Below the pieces are notes generated by a model. It was not told the DNA's origin and made no database searches. It saw nothing but the letters and a program-made list of their open reading frames with translations. 64,000 nt of DNA from Luteimonas marina (GTDB lineage: Bacteria > Pseudomonadota > Gammaproteobacteria > Xanthomonadales > Xanthomonadaceae): assembly GCF_007859325.1 (NCBI RefSeq), contig NZ_VOHK01000004.1, positions 434,001 to 498,000 on the forward strand. Direction: 5' to 3'. The number at the start of each line of letters is the position of its first letter. Position 1 is the first letter of the stretch. Of the stretch, positions 9,248 through 18,735 are shown piece by piece. The translations under genes were made by a program, and so were the position numbers.

Positions 9248-9765
9248 GGCAGCAGTCGCCGCAAATAGAGGAAGTCACCTCCATCTCCGCGGATCGAGCC
9301 GTCGCGGATCAACAACCGCATTGGCTCGAAGCCGAAGCGCAGCAGGAACAGCTGACCGGCAGCGTTGTCGCTCGCGCAGGCTGCCAAGATCTGGTCGACA
9401 GTCTTGTCACGACTGCAACGCTCGATCACCGTCTCCATCAACAGCCGCGACGCCGGCGTGCCGCGGTAGCGCGGCAGCACGTAGACCCCCCAAAGCAAGC
9501 CGATGCCGCCATAGGCACGGTGCTGTTCGTGCCCGAGCGCCGCGGTGCCGACCAAGATGCCGTTGCAGAACGCGCCCCACACGCAGGTGCCGTTGGCCGC
9601 ATACTCGTTTAGCCGTGCGATGATGCCCTCCGAGTCCAGCCCGGTCTCATCGCGCACCTGCGGCTCGGGCGGATACGTCAGTTCCTCCGCCGCCCGCCGC
9701 CGCAGGGCGCAGTACGCCGCGGCGTCCGACTCCGACAGGCGCTTGAGCTGGAGGAAAGGCGACAT
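9244..9765 (-). CDS. GNAT-family N-acetyltransferase
   Basis: The product is 173 residues with a GNAT fold. The segment GLLWGVYVLPRYRGTPASRL (about residues 90-109) is motif A with the acetyl-CoA-binding Q/RxxGxxS/A loop (RYRGTPAS), and SDNAAGQLFLLRFGFEP is motif B. It is paired with the MarR regulator. The N-terminal SESDAAAYCALRRRAAEELT segment resembles that of the second GNAT in this block (10201-10737), so the two may be paralogues. The substrate is unknown. Confidence 0.85.
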   Translation of the reverse strand: MSPFLQLKRLSESDAAAYCALRRRAAEELTYPPEPQVRDETGLDSEGIIARLNEYAANGTCVWGAFCNGILVGTAALGHEQHRAYGGIGLLWGVYVLPRYRGTPASRLLMETVIERCSRDKTVDQILAACASDNAAGQLFLLRFGFEPMRLLIRDGSIRGDGGDFLYLRRLLP

Positions 9766-9923
9766 GGCTCAATCCCGAAAGGTTCGCGCCCACCATGCGG
9801 CGCATGCGTGACGGCCGAACCGAGGGTGTCGTGGACATAATCGGCAAGGCGATCGACGGCAACTGCCAGCCGACCCGAACGCTTGCGAAGGATCATCGCC
9901 AGTACGCATGTGTCCATCCGGGT

Positions 9924-10199
9924 TCACTGAAGGCGGTAGGTGTCGCGCACCGGAACGCCGGCCACCTCGCACGCGACGCGGCGTAGAGTGAATGCAGGAC
10001 CCCGGCCCGAACGTTCCGCTTCGACGCGCCGCGAGTCGCTCTGCGCTTGCTGTAGCTGCCGGCAGGCATCACGGAAAGACGGATCTATGGGCTCGTCGCG
10101 CGCCTGCTCCGCGGGCCTTGCACTGCATCCACACAGACAGACCGACAGCAGACATCCGGACCACCGTGCGAGCCGGTGCTTTGGATCGCCGCCCGCCAC
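9924..10199 (-). CDS. Small predicted lipoprotein, unknown function
   Basis: The product is 91 residues. A short signal segment ends in a lipobox-like LSVCLCGC, with Cys at about residue 25 as the candidate lipidation site. The rest is hydrophilic (SARPAEQARDEPIDPSFRDA and so on) with a C-terminal core around RRVACEVAGVPVRDTYRLQ. The GTG at 10199 begins one base after the stop of the upstream GNAT gene, so translation is probably coupled. I do not recognise the family. Reality of the gene rests on the lipobox and the tight spacing. Confidence 0.5.
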   Translation of the reverse strand: MAGGDPKHRLARWSGCLLSVCLCGCSARPAEQARDEPIDPSFRDACRQLQQAQSDSRRVEAERSGRGPAFTLRRVACEVAGVPVRDTYRLQ

Positions 10200-10200
10200 G

Positions 10201-10737
10201 TTAGCAGCCGAGCATCCGCAGCCGATGGCCTCTCGGCGTGTGCGGCGCCGACAGGTCGATGCGCAGCTCGCACAGCCCCTCGATCCTGCCTCGATCGTCC
10301 ACGCGCACGAACCCGTGTCGCCGGATCATCCGCAGCGCCCTTCGGTTACCCAGGCTCGCATGGCCCAGCGCTTCCACCGCCATCGGCTGTCTGCGGCTCC
10401 AACCGAGCGCAGCGTGTATCAGCGCGCTGCCGATGCCGCCGCCGCGATGCGCAGAATCGACGTACAGGCCCCAGATCCGGATCGTGCGCATGCGGCTTCG
10501 TTCAAAGAAGCGCGTCGCACATACCACGCCCTGCAGTATCCCCGCGTCGAACGCGCCCCACACGCGCGTACCTTCCAGCGCATGGTTGGCCAGCAGGTCG
10601 TTGTCGAAGCGCACGATGAACGCTAGCTCGCGCGCCATCTCCTCGCCGGTCAGCACGGGGAACTCTTCGAGCATCGCGCGCCGCGACGCCAAATACGCCT
10701 TCGAATCCTTCTCCGTCAGTAATCTCACCTGCACCAT
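10201..10737 (-). CDS. GNAT-family N-acetyltransferase
   Basis: The product is 178 residues with a clear GNAT core: RIWGLYVDSAHRGGGIGSALI (motif A, with the R/HxxGxG/A loop HRGGGIGSA) followed by SLGNRRALRMIRRHGF (motif B). It resembles the acetyltransferase at 9244-9765 in its N-terminal LTEKDSKAYLASRRAMLEEF segment. The ATG at 10737 is preceded by GGGAG. The same frame stays open upstream into the entry-exclusion gene at 10941-11181, but a terminator-like hairpin lies between them, so I treat the GNAT as its own gene. The substrate is unknown. Confidence 0.85.
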   Translation of the reverse strand: MVQVRLLTEKDSKAYLASRRAMLEEFPVLTGEEMARELAFIVRFDNDLLANHALEGTRVWGAFDAGILQGVVCATRFFERSRMRTIRIWGLYVDSAHRGGGIGSALIHAALGWSRRQPMAVEALGHASLGNRRALRMIRRHGFVRVDDRGRIEGLCELRIDLSAPHTPRGHRLRMLGC

Positions 10738-10752
10738 GCCGCTCCCATGCGG

Positions 10753-10791
10753 AAAAAGACCCCTGGATTTCGAGGGTGATCCACCCAGGGG
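10753..10791 (-). terminator. Rho-independent terminator after the entry-exclusion gene
   Basis: On the minus strand, arms CCCCTGG and CCAGGGG (10785-10791 and 10760-10766) are followed by TCTTTTT. It lies between the lipoprotein gene (ending near 10941) and the GNAT start at 10737, which argues that the long open frame joining those two genes is not one protein. Confidence 0.65.
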
Positions 10792-10940
10792 AAGGGGTAT
10801 GCGTTGCCGACTCAGCCAAGCGTGCGCGAACCGGAGAGAACAGCTCCCGCAGACATGCCTATGGATATAAGACGTTGTAGAGCGCGATTGCCTACCTGCG
10901 GTGGCGTACGGGCCTGTCGCGCGGACGCCGCTGCGGCCAC

Positions 10941-11181
10941 CTATTGGTCGGCAGGCGGCGGGGCGTCGCCTGGTTTTTTTGCCCATGAACCGCTGGCGGT
11001 AAGCTTCGCTTGCGGCCTCGCAGACTGCATCGTCCATGCTGGCACGATCGAGGCGGCACTGGCGCTGCACTTCCTTCAGACGCTCGGGATCTGCGGCCAT
11101 GGATTCGACGGTATCGGGAGGCATCGAGGGCTGGCATCCGACAAGAGCTAGCGCCAGCCAGAGGCCGTAGTGGTGTTGCAT
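10941..11181 (-). CDS. Entry-exclusion lipoprotein (EexN/TrbK-like), apparent single-base frameshift
   Basis: The product is a small lipoprotein with signal sequence MQHHYGLWLALALVGCQPS (lipobox ALVGC, Cys at residue 16). The body has the pattern of entry-exclusion lipoproteins of the EexN/TrbK type: a short helix around DPERLKEVQRQCRLD, two conserved Cys, and DAVCEAASEAYRQRFMG at the end. The ATG at 11181 has an ideal GGAG six bases upstream. A run of seven A (minus strand, 10974-10980) throws the frame into the downstream GNAT gene. Removing one A gives a natural ending (GKKPGDAPPPADQ, stop at 10941) and a 79-residue protein. This protein normally blocks redundant uptake of the same ICE by its host. 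Confidence 0.7.
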
Positions 11182-11206
11182 GACCTTCTCCAATGTTTTG
11201 TTGTGT

Positions 11207-12112
11207 TCACATCTCCCTGTCCGCGTCCTGCCCTTCCGTGGGGATCGCCCGTTCGAGGAAGCGTGCCAACTCTTCGGACGGCGCCGTGTCGGGCCGAAGC
11301 AGGTACGTCGTCAACACCGCGGACCTGCCCGCCAATGGGCGGGCGATCACCTCCGGGATGCGGTACTGACCGAGTTGCGAAGCACTGGCGAAACCGACGC
11401 CGTAGCCGGCAGATACCAGCGCCATCATCATGGCGAAGCTCGCCACCTGTTCGACCACCACGGGCTCGACGTCCACCGTGCGCAGCAGACGTTCCACCTG
11501 CCGGTGCGCGCCTTCGACCTGCTCGGCGTGGAACAACACTAGCGAATGGCGGAGCACCTCGACCAGCGGCACGCGCTTGTGCGCGAGCAGCGGGTGGCGG
11601 GCGGGCACCGCCAGCACCAGCGGATCGGTCCAGGCCGGCACTGACACCACGCCTTGGGCATCGACGGCGGCATGGGCAAAGCCGACGTCGAACTCGTCCG
11701 TCCGCAGACCCAGCAATTGTCGCGCCAGCGATACCTCAAACAGCTGCAGCCGCACGTCGGGTTCATTCTCGCGGCTGCCGGCAAGCAACCTCGCGAACCA
11801 TGGCGAAGCAGTGCCATCGGAGATGGCGATCCGTAACGAACCACGAAACCCCGCGCCGGCGGCCTTGCCGCTGATCTTTGCTTGCTCCAGCGTCGCCAGG
11901 ACACGTTTGGCTTCCTTCAGGAAGACCTCGCCCGCCCAGGTCAGGCGTGTGTTGCGCGTGGTACGCGCCAGCAATGCGGTGCCGAGGTCGTACTCCAGAT
12001 CCTTGATCGCCCGCGACAAGGGCGACTGCTCGATGTGCAGCCGCTCCGCTGCGCGGGCGAAGTGCAATTCCTCCGCAACTGCGATGAAATACCGGAGGTG
12101 ACGCAACTCCAT
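11207..12112 (-). CDS. LysR-family regulator (TraR-like position in trb ICEs)
   Basis: The product is 301 residues, standard for LysR. The N-terminus is MELRHLRYFIAVAEELHFARAAERLHIEQSPLS-type winged helix (about residues 1-60), followed by the two-subdomain effector-binding region (DEFDVGFAHAAVDAQGV, PLVLAVPARHPLLAHKRVPL). The start is the ATG at 12112, matching the family N-terminus. A LysR gene next to the tra genes is typical of Tn4371-type ICEs, where it is presumed to control transfer. The entry-exclusion gene starts 25 bases downstream on the same strand and is probably co-transcribed. Confidence 0.9.
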   Translation of the reverse strand: MELRHLRYFIAVAEELHFARAAERLHIEQSPLSRAIKDLEYDLGTALLARTTRNTRLTWAGEVFLKEAKRVLATLEQAKISGKAAGAGFRGSLRIAISDGTASPWFARLLAGSRENEPDVRLQLFEVSLARQLLGLRTDEFDVGFAHAAVDAQGVVSVPAWTDPLVLAVPARHPLLAHKRVPLVEVLRHSLVLFHAEQVEGAHRQVERLLRTVDVEPVVVEQVASFAMMMALVSAGYGVGFASASQLGQYRIPEVIARPLAGRSAVLTTYLLRPDTAPSEELARFLERAIPTEGQDADREM

Positions 12113-12400
12113 GACGTAGCCTCGTCGTGCAGCCCCTTCGTTACCAAGTTGAAAGGAAAGCATCTCCCCGATGCCCTTACCGTGACTCCTTCACGTGAAC
12201 AACCGGGAATCGAATATCAACTCACCGGAGCCACCTCAACAGCCACCGAGTAAACCGTCCACCTCAATGCGGCCGCTTCGCATATTCCTCCACAGTGCGC
12301 ACAAGTTAGGCCCTATGTGTCCGCCAGCCGAACCACCTTCGAACAAGCGGTTCGACCACTTTCAGCCACGCAGCCGCATCAATGCCCACTATCGGCAACA

Positions 12401-14707
12401 CTAGTCAGATGAGAGGGGCAGGTCCTTCAGATGCTTGTCCAAAAATTCGAGAACTCTTTCAGAGGCATCAATAGCGGTATCCACGGAACCAATGAACAAT
12501 CCGTGTCCTGCGCCAGGATAAACGGCAAGCTGAGATGTTTTCCCAAGTCGATCAAGCGCCCTGAAGAACTTCAAATGTTCCTGCACAGCTCCTTCAACAT
12601 CATCTGAGCCAACAAGCATCAAGATTGGCGCGTTAACCCTATCCACGCGATGGTACGGCGAATTATCAATGTAGCGCTGAATGTTACTCCAAGGCGATCC
12701 AAGACTAAGCGATGTTTCACCAAACTGAGCCAACGCACCATAAGCACCCATCAGGTCATAAGCACCCGCGCCGAAGACATATGCTCGGAAAAAGTTTGTG
12801 TAGGTGGCGGTCGCCGCTGCAGTGTAGCCGCCCTGCGACCAGCCAGCCAAAGCAACCCGATTAGTGTCGATGTATCCTCGCGCAGCAACGGACTGGACTT
12901 GGTTAACAATCACGTCCGTTGATTCCTGAGCGCGATTGCCTATGGTCGTGCGCGGGCGAACTGGTAGTTCGATGTAAAGGACTGCATAGCCTCGCGATAG
13001 CAGAGCAGCTGCAGGAATTCCAGCCTCTCTTCCCCCGCCATACGCGTAAGCGTATCGCGACATTCGCAAGCCAGGATAGTTGACCACAAGCGTAGGAAGC
13101 CGATCACCGGCAGTGCTCCCTTTAGGGACGATCAACGCAGATCTGGCACTCAAACGCGAACCATCCCACCCTGGAACCTCAACCACCTGCTCCCGAACCT
13201 CGACTTCTGGAAAACCGTCGATAGGTGGGTTGATGCCGGAAATTTTGTCAAAAGAGCCTTCAGGCCGAATGCGCACAAGGTTCAAAGGCGTCGACGTATC
13301 CTCATATGATGCAACAATGAAGCTTTGATCCTCTGGACCATCGAGTGGAGTTAGCAATCCCGCGTGCCGCCAGACAACGCGAGATTTCCCAGTACCAATA
13401 TTGTGACGAAGAAGAACCTGTTGAGCAGTGCTTTCGTGGTAACCCAGCAGCATGACTTCATGCCCCGATGGTTGCCACAGCCGGCCCTGCGTGGTTAGCA
13501 AGCTATTGGAGTTGAGTGTTACACCAGCGGGTAGTTGCTGCCTTCGAACAGAACCATCCGAGAGATCAATCAATAGCAACTCGTCGGTGGGTTTGGTGAC
13601 CCCCGGCAAACCTCCCCTTGTATAGTCAAGCCCCCCCACCACCGCCAACCATCGTGCGTCACGACTCGCTTCGAATGACCTTGCGCGTACGACCTCGTGA
13701 GCTAACGGTCTACTCCGGAACTTGCCGTCGTGCATCTCCGCGATGTTTAGAAGGCCTGCAGTCTGATAGATGAGCCGGTCACCCGGCAGCCAGCTCAAGC
13801 TCTGCTTTTGATCTGTGTAGTCGACATCATGGACGGAGAACTCACCGGCCTCATTATCTTCTGACCCGATAATGGAAAGATTGGTCGTGAAGTAATGATA
13901 CCGATTGTGGTCATAGTGACCATTGGTTTTAAGATACAAGTTCGTTACTGTTGAGTAGGATGCTATCCACTGACCCGACGGTGAGCTGGCCGCAACAATC
14001 GCAGGACCTGCTAGCCGAAGATCGGTTGCCGGGCCCATAACAGCGTCAACTTCAATGATTCGTGCCGGGTGAAGAGCAATGTAATTTTGCTCAACAGACC
14101 TTGGTGTTGGTTCATCCAAGCGTTCTTTACCGGACCGATATACGGTAGCGGACCGATCCGGTGTATCTAACGCTGATGCCTCGTTCTCCTGCTCCACGGT
14201 GTGGGTAGCAACTGATGCGACGATCTTCTTGCCATTCGCACTCCAGTAGGGCACCAGTGGCCTGCCGCCCAAACCCAGCGCAATTGGCTCCATAGACAGG
14301 CGTCGTGAGGCTCCTGACTCGACGTCATAAACCCATAGATGAAACTGATTGCCGTAACTCTCAGTGTCGAGTGCGAGAAACGCAAGTTGGGACCCCGATG
14401 GATCCCAACTAGGCAACCAGGTTGTCTCAGCGGTCGGGAGAGGATCTACTGTATTACCAGTTGTCAGATCAACGATCGCAAGGCGCGCTCCTCGATAGTA
14501 GGCATCGGCACTGCCACTCGTATGGTCATTCGGTCGGAATACGGCATATGCAAGCCTTTTTCCATTCGGAGAAACAGCCACTTTGTCGATTACGCTTCCA
14601 TCACTAAAGGCGCTCCGCAACAAATCCCTTACACCCGCCTGGGTCTGGAACGAGAACAATCCCAAAAGCAATGACAAAGTGATTGAACACACGCACCGTA
14701 CTTTCAT
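12401..14707 (-). CDS. S9-family (prolyl oligopeptidase-like) peptidase with signal peptide
   Basis: The product is 768 residues. It has a signal peptide (MKVRCVCSITLSLLLGLFS, cut near QTQA), a beta-propeller region through about residue 480, and an alpha/beta-hydrolase domain with nucleophile elbow GWSQGG (Ser near 624), an acidic segment GSDDVEG (Asp near 702-703) and PGAGHG (His near 735). It is likely periplasmic. It lies 30 bases after the TonB receptor gene and belongs to the same unit. Similar receptor-peptidase-FecR-sigma sets occur beside lasso-peptide isopeptidases, but its C-terminus does not look like the AtxE2 type. The DNA is visibly lower in GC than the ICE backbone. Confidence 0.88.
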   Translation of the reverse strand: MKVRCVCSITLSLLLGLFSFQTQAGVRDLLRSAFSDGSVIDKVAVSPNGKRLAYAVFRPNDHTSGSADAYYRGARLAIVDLTTGNTVDPLPTAETTWLPSWDPSGSQLAFLALDTESYGNQFHLWVYDVESGASRRLSMEPIALGLGGRPLVPYWSANGKKIVASVATHTVEQENEASALDTPDRSATVYRSGKERLDEPTPRSVEQNYIALHPARIIEVDAVMGPATDLRLAGPAIVAASSPSGQWIASYSTVTNLYLKTNGHYDHNRYHYFTTNLSIIGSEDNEAGEFSVHDVDYTDQKQSLSWLPGDRLIYQTAGLLNIAEMHDGKFRSRPLAHEVVRARSFEASRDARWLAVVGGLDYTRGGLPGVTKPTDELLLIDLSDGSVRRQQLPAGVTLNSNSLLTTQGRLWQPSGHEVMLLGYHESTAQQVLLRHNIGTGKSRVVWRHAGLLTPLDGPEDQSFIVASYEDTSTPLNLVRIRPEGSFDKISGINPPIDGFPEVEVREQVVEVPGWDGSRLSARSALIVPKGSTAGDRLPTLVVNYPGLRMSRYAYAYGGGREAGIPAAALLSRGYAVLYIELPVRPRTTIGNRAQESTDVIVNQVQSVAARGYIDTNRVALAGWSQGGYTAAATATYTNFFRAYVFGAGAYDLMGAYGALAQFGETSLSLGSPWSNIQRYIDNSPYHRVDRVNAPILMLVGSDDVEGAVQEHLKFFRALDRLGKTSQLAVYPGAGHGLFIGSVDTAIDASERVLEFLDKHLKDLPLSSD

Positions 14708-14737
14708 GTCGTGGAACCTTCTGATATCTGGACTTGA

Positions 14738-17542
14738 TTAGTTCCACTTCTTCGTAAGCCGTACCGAGAGGTATCGTCCGAGTGCTGATGCATTTGCCGC
14801 GTCAAAACGGAAGCCGTCATACGAGCTTGAGTTGAGAAATCTTGGCGGATCTTTGCCAAGAAGATTCTCTGCACTAAGCGTCAAAGTCATATTGCTCAAT
14901 GGACCATTCGGGAACCACACCGAGGTGTCAGCACGCAGCGTGAGATCTACAGTGGTCCAGGAACCCATACGGGAAGCCGGGGTTGAGAACGGATTCGCAT
15001 ATGCGTCAACGTAGTTCACATACAAGTACGTTCCGATCGCACCATTGGTCCAGCCACCAGTTAGGCGCGCCCGGAGATCCACAGGCTTGCCGACTTCGTT
15101 CAGTAAATTCGACGCAGGACTCGAAGCAGTAATATTGCGGTTGTGATCGAGCGTGTACGTTGCATTCAGTCCGAAGTTCAGTTCACCGGCGGACGTATCG
15201 AAACGTGCGTCGATCTTCATATCGAGACCCCGCACTTTTTCCCGCGCCAAGTTGCGCATACGATTGTCAAAGATCGCGATCCCCGGAAAGATCGTCAAAA
15301 CATCTTGAGCTTGTGTCTCGGGGTTGAATGGAGTTCCAGTTACGTTCACCGGGGGCGTAGCTGAACCTTGCACTATGGCCGCCAGCTCTTCAGCTGTAGG
15401 GTTGCGATTGACGAGGGGTGAGTAGATCGCTTCGTTCCGAAGAGCATTGGTTTGCCACGCTATGAAACTGCTCTCTGGATAGTCGAGGCGGTTGTCATAA
15501 TCAATATCGAAGTAGTTCAGCGAGAACTGCAATGCTGGCGCAAAACTTGGTTCATAGTTCACTCCAACGCTCCAAATTTTGGCCTCTTCCGGCTCGAACC
15601 TTGGAACGTTTCCGCTCCGGACTAGCACCGGACGCAATTCGCCTCCGAGTGTCGGATCAGCTTGGCGAGTAAGCCAGTAGCCGGTGGTTCCCGGCTGATA
15701 TCGAAACAATTCTGGCGCTCGAAAAGCTTGGGATATCGTTCCTTGGAACGACAAACTAGTTGTCGGTCGAAAAATTATTCCCAACTGCGGACTTACAGCC
15801 GAACCAATATCGCTATAGTCGTCGTAACGCGCAGCTAATGACAGACTAAGCGTGTCCCTGGCCGGTTCAACACCGGTTAGCAGGGGCACAAATAGCTCGG
15901 CAAATACGGCTCTTGCAATGCGGCTTTCATCAGCTCCGTTTCTCGTGGATGGCACGCCATCCGAAATCAAACTATAGCGATAATCTTCGTGACGCACTTC
16001 GGCACCGAATGCGACGAGCGGCTTTAGCCCAAAGAAAGAAGGTAGCGGCCCGTCAAGCACCAAAGACAATGCCGATAGCCGGCCAGTATCGGTATTGTTA
16101 TCGTCTCCACCGAACGAAAAATCGCCATAGTCTGAGAAGAACTCGACGCGCCGGTCCGTTTGATTGCGGCCCACATTTCCGTTCAAACTAAGGCCCCACC
16201 CGGCGTTCAGATCGACTGTCGCACCAGCGGAAACGCTGATCTGCTTGGTCGATCCTTCACTGTCCGCGAAGCTTTCGGCGGTGGCGCCTGGATTCAGGCT
16301 CCGACTCGCGCTGTTCAGTGTCCGTTGGGTGTACAGCGCATCTGCATGTAGTTCGATTCGATCGTTTAACTCGAACCTCCCTGAGACCATCGCTGAATCT
16401 TGCCGCCCACGCGGTAGTACTTCGTTACGGCGCAGGATAGTGCCGTCAAACAGTTGCTCGAATCCTAGGTCGGTTTTCAGGAGATCGAGTTCTTCATCGC
16501 GCTGATGGTCATAGGCGAATGCAAAACCGCCGCGGGCGGTACGCATCCCGGTGATTACGTTGAACTGCAACCGCTCACCGCCGTCCTGGCCCCAGCCGTA
16601 GAAGGCTTGGCTTTCAAAGCCTGAAAAGTCGCGGCGAGTCACCAGGTTCACAACTCCGCCCACCGCATCAGCGCCATAAATTGCAGATCTGCCGCCGGTT
16701 ACGACTTCCATACGATCAATCATGGACAGAGGTATGGCGGACACATCAACCGCCTGACCATAGATCGCGTTCACGCGACGCTGTCCATTGAGCAGTGTCA
16801 GCGTTGATCCGGCACCTAGTCCACGAAGATCGACAGCTGCCGCACCTTCTGTATTCAATGCCGCCGTACCCGTGAGGCCAGGCGTGCCTCCAGACGCTAC
16901 TGTTATCGTCCCGCGCGAAGCCGCTGCGAAATTCTGCGGTAACGTTCTTAGGACACCTTCGATGGATGAGTGTCCAGTCCTCTCAAAATCATCGCGCGTT
17001 ATATCTTGTATGGGTCCGACGACTTCTTTCACTCCACGAATGCGCGTGCCCGTCACCGTCATTTTGCCGAGATCCTGGATGTCCGGCTGCGATGACCCGT
17101 TGGTTGCCGACGTATCGGCCGCCGGAACCTGCGATTCTGATTTTGGCGCAGAGGATCGCCTCAGCGTGAACGTTGATTCGCCGGCTGCCTGCGCTTCAAG
17201 CCCCGAGCCTTGCAATAGGCGTTGCAAGGCATTGACTGACGTGAAACGACCGGACAGCCCTCGTGAGGTCTTGCCCGCAACCAACTCTGACGAATAGAGC
17301 ACGGTGATTCCACTTTGTGACGCTAGCGCGTCCAATGCCTCACGTAGGCTGCCAGCGGGAATGGAGAACTGCTGCTGCGTTTGGGCGGTTTGAGCCGTCG
17401 CCGTCGCTGGCAGCGCAACGGCGATGCCACCAAGCGCGATGGAGAGCGCCAGCGCCATTGCGCTGACACGAATCGACGCACGACCCACGGTATTCCTGAT
17501 TGCGGTATTTCGACAGTCGACTTGCAGCCTTTCCCCGGTCAT
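14738..17542 (-). CDS. TonB-dependent receptor/transducer with STN signalling domain
   Basis: The product is about 934 residues. After a signal region (SAMALALSIALGGIAVALPA) comes an STN domain (FSIPAGSLREALDALASQSG, ending before residue 150), then a TonB plug (starting MTVTGTRIRGVKEV, with DLRGLGAGSTLTLLNGQR and YGADAVGGVVNLVTRR), a beta-barrel, and a C-terminal aromatic motif (LTKKWN). The STN domain marks it as a transducer that passes a substrate signal to FecR. The start at 17542 has an excellent GGGGAGG ribosome site; upstream in-frame codons lack one. Ligand unknown; the following S9 peptidase suggests a peptide. Confidence 0.93.
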   Translation of the reverse strand: MTGERLQVDCRNTAIRNTVGRASIRVSAMALALSIALGGIAVALPATATAQTAQTQQQFSIPAGSLREALDALASQSGITVLYSSELVAGKTSRGLSGRFTSVNALQRLLQGSGLEAQAAGESTFTLRRSSAPKSESQVPAADTSATNGSSQPDIQDLGKMTVTGTRIRGVKEVVGPIQDITRDDFERTGHSSIEGVLRTLPQNFAAASRGTITVASGGTPGLTGTAALNTEGAAAVDLRGLGAGSTLTLLNGQRRVNAIYGQAVDVSAIPLSMIDRMEVVTGGRSAIYGADAVGGVVNLVTRRDFSGFESQAFYGWGQDGGERLQFNVITGMRTARGGFAFAYDHQRDEELDLLKTDLGFEQLFDGTILRRNEVLPRGRQDSAMVSGRFELNDRIELHADALYTQRTLNSASRSLNPGATAESFADSEGSTKQISVSAGATVDLNAGWGLSLNGNVGRNQTDRRVEFFSDYGDFSFGGDDNNTDTGRLSALSLVLDGPLPSFFGLKPLVAFGAEVRHEDYRYSLISDGVPSTRNGADESRIARAVFAELFVPLLTGVEPARDTLSLSLAARYDDYSDIGSAVSPQLGIIFRPTTSLSFQGTISQAFRAPELFRYQPGTTGYWLTRQADPTLGGELRPVLVRSGNVPRFEPEEAKIWSVGVNYEPSFAPALQFSLNYFDIDYDNRLDYPESSFIAWQTNALRNEAIYSPLVNRNPTAEELAAIVQGSATPPVNVTGTPFNPETQAQDVLTIFPGIAIFDNRMRNLAREKVRGLDMKIDARFDTSAGELNFGLNATYTLDHNRNITASSPASNLLNEVGKPVDLRARLTGGWTNGAIGTYLYVNYVDAYANPFSTPASRMGSWTTVDLTLRADTSVWFPNGPLSNMTLTLSAENLLGKDPPRFLNSSSYDGFRFDAANASALGRYLSVRLTKKWN

Positions 17543-17728
17543 AAGTCCTCCCCAGACAGTTGGTGAATGTGAATTGAGGGCGCAGGCGCGCATACGCAGG
17601 GCCGTCACCTTTCTGTAAGACAAAACGGGGAGCCAGTGCCTACCTCCGATAGGGAAAAAGTTGCGGATGGAAGATTGAGGCGCACGCCCCGTCCCCGGCT
17701 CTCGCTTCTTGGGAGGAGGGGCGATGCC

Positions 17729-18730
17729 CTACTGACGTGTGAGTAGGATTTCGTTGACCGCGACCTGCCGGGACTGGATGCCCCAGCCCTGTGCCAGCAG
17801 GCGGCCCAGGCTGTCGCGGTTGCGGGTCTGGAAAACACCGCTGATGCGCTCTTCAGCCAGCGCAGGATCGTCGATGCGGAGCTTGGTATCGCTGTACCTA
17901 TTCAGTTCAGCCACGAAGTCCTGCAGCCGCCAGTTGTCCACGTACAGCTTGCCTTCCATCCAGCCCTGCACGGCCCGCAGGTCGGCGTTCTGGACGCTGC
18001 CTAGCGTGCCGTCCGCGTCGAACCGCAGTGTCTGGCCGGGCTGTAGGGACGCAACTCGAGCCGGCCCATTCGCCGAACTCGCGGCCACGTGCACTTGGCC
18101 CTCCTGTAGGGTCACCGTGGCGCCGGCGCCCTCCACCCGCACCTGGAAGCGCGTGCCTATGGCCGTAACGGTGCCGCCCAAGGCATGCACCACAAACGGG
18201 CGTTCGGGATTGCCCTGAACCTCGAACTGCGCCTGTCCTCGCAGCAGATCCACGCGGCGTTCGCCAGGGCTGTAGCGTTCCACCACCACGGTTTGCGTAT
18301 CGAGTGTGAGATTTGAGCCGTCTGCAAGCGCGATGCCGCGCTGGTCGCCGGCGGCGGTAGCATATTGCGTGCCCGCCGGTGGCTCCTGAGGAGCGAACGG
18401 TACGAACAGGAAGACGGCGGCCGCGCCGATCGCAGCAAGGGACGCCGCAGGCAACCACCAGCGACGCAGCCCGCTAGGTTTTGGAGGGTATTGCAGGGCG
18501 TGCCTCGCCGCCTCGCTGAGCGCCATGCTGCTGCGGATGACGGCGTTACTGTCGCGCCATATCGCCTTCGCGCGGTGATACGCCAGGGCATTCCGCGGGT
18601 CGGCCGCGTGCCACCGTTCGAACTCCTCGCGCTCGGCGTCGGTGCAATCCTCGCTGTCCAGAAGTGCGACCCATTCCGCCGCTTCTTCAGTCGCCCGCTG
18701 ACTTACGTCGATGTCAGGTTCCTTGCCCAT
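17729..18730 (-). CDS. FecR-family anti-sigma factor
   Basis: The product is 333 residues. It has an N-terminal cytoplasmic DUF4880-like region (TEEAAEWVALLDSEDCTDAE, EEFERWHAADPRNALAYHRA), one membrane helix (about residues 85-105, AASLAAIGAAAVFLFVPF), a FecR domain (ERRVDLLRGQAQFEVQGNPE, FVVHALGGTVTAIGTRFQVR) and a C-terminal STN-like region (NRYSDTKLRIDDPALAEERI) that contacts the receptor. It follows the sigma-factor gene by five bases and precedes the receptor gene, the standard FecI-FecR-receptor order. Confidence 0.93.
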   Translation of the reverse strand: MGKEPDIDVSQRATEEAAEWVALLDSEDCTDAEREEFERWHAADPRNALAYHRAKAIWRDSNAVIRSSMALSEAARHALQYPPKPSGLRRWWLPAASLAAIGAAAVFLFVPFAPQEPPAGTQYATAAGDQRGIALADGSNLTLDTQTVVVERYSPGERRVDLLRGQAQFEVQGNPERPFVVHALGGTVTAIGTRFQVRVEGAGATVTLQEGQVHVAASSANGPARVASLQPGQTLRFDADGTLGSVQNADLRAVQGWMEGKLYVDNWRLQDFVAELNRYSDTKLRIDDPALAEERISGVFQTRNRDSLGRLLAQGWGIQSRQVAVNEILLTRQ

Positions 18731-18735
18731 GCTTA

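Noticed and set aside
10201..11193. A single 330-residue fusion of lipoprotein and GNAT domain
   Set aside because: The linker region has no coding character, a homopolymer frameshift explains the open frame, a terminator-like hairpin lies in between and the GNAT has its own ribosome site.
12401..14707. AtxE2-type lasso-peptide isopeptidase
   Set aside because: The C-terminal region lacks the features I recall for AtxE2 and no lasso precursor, B or C genes are nearby; kept only as a general S9 peptidase.
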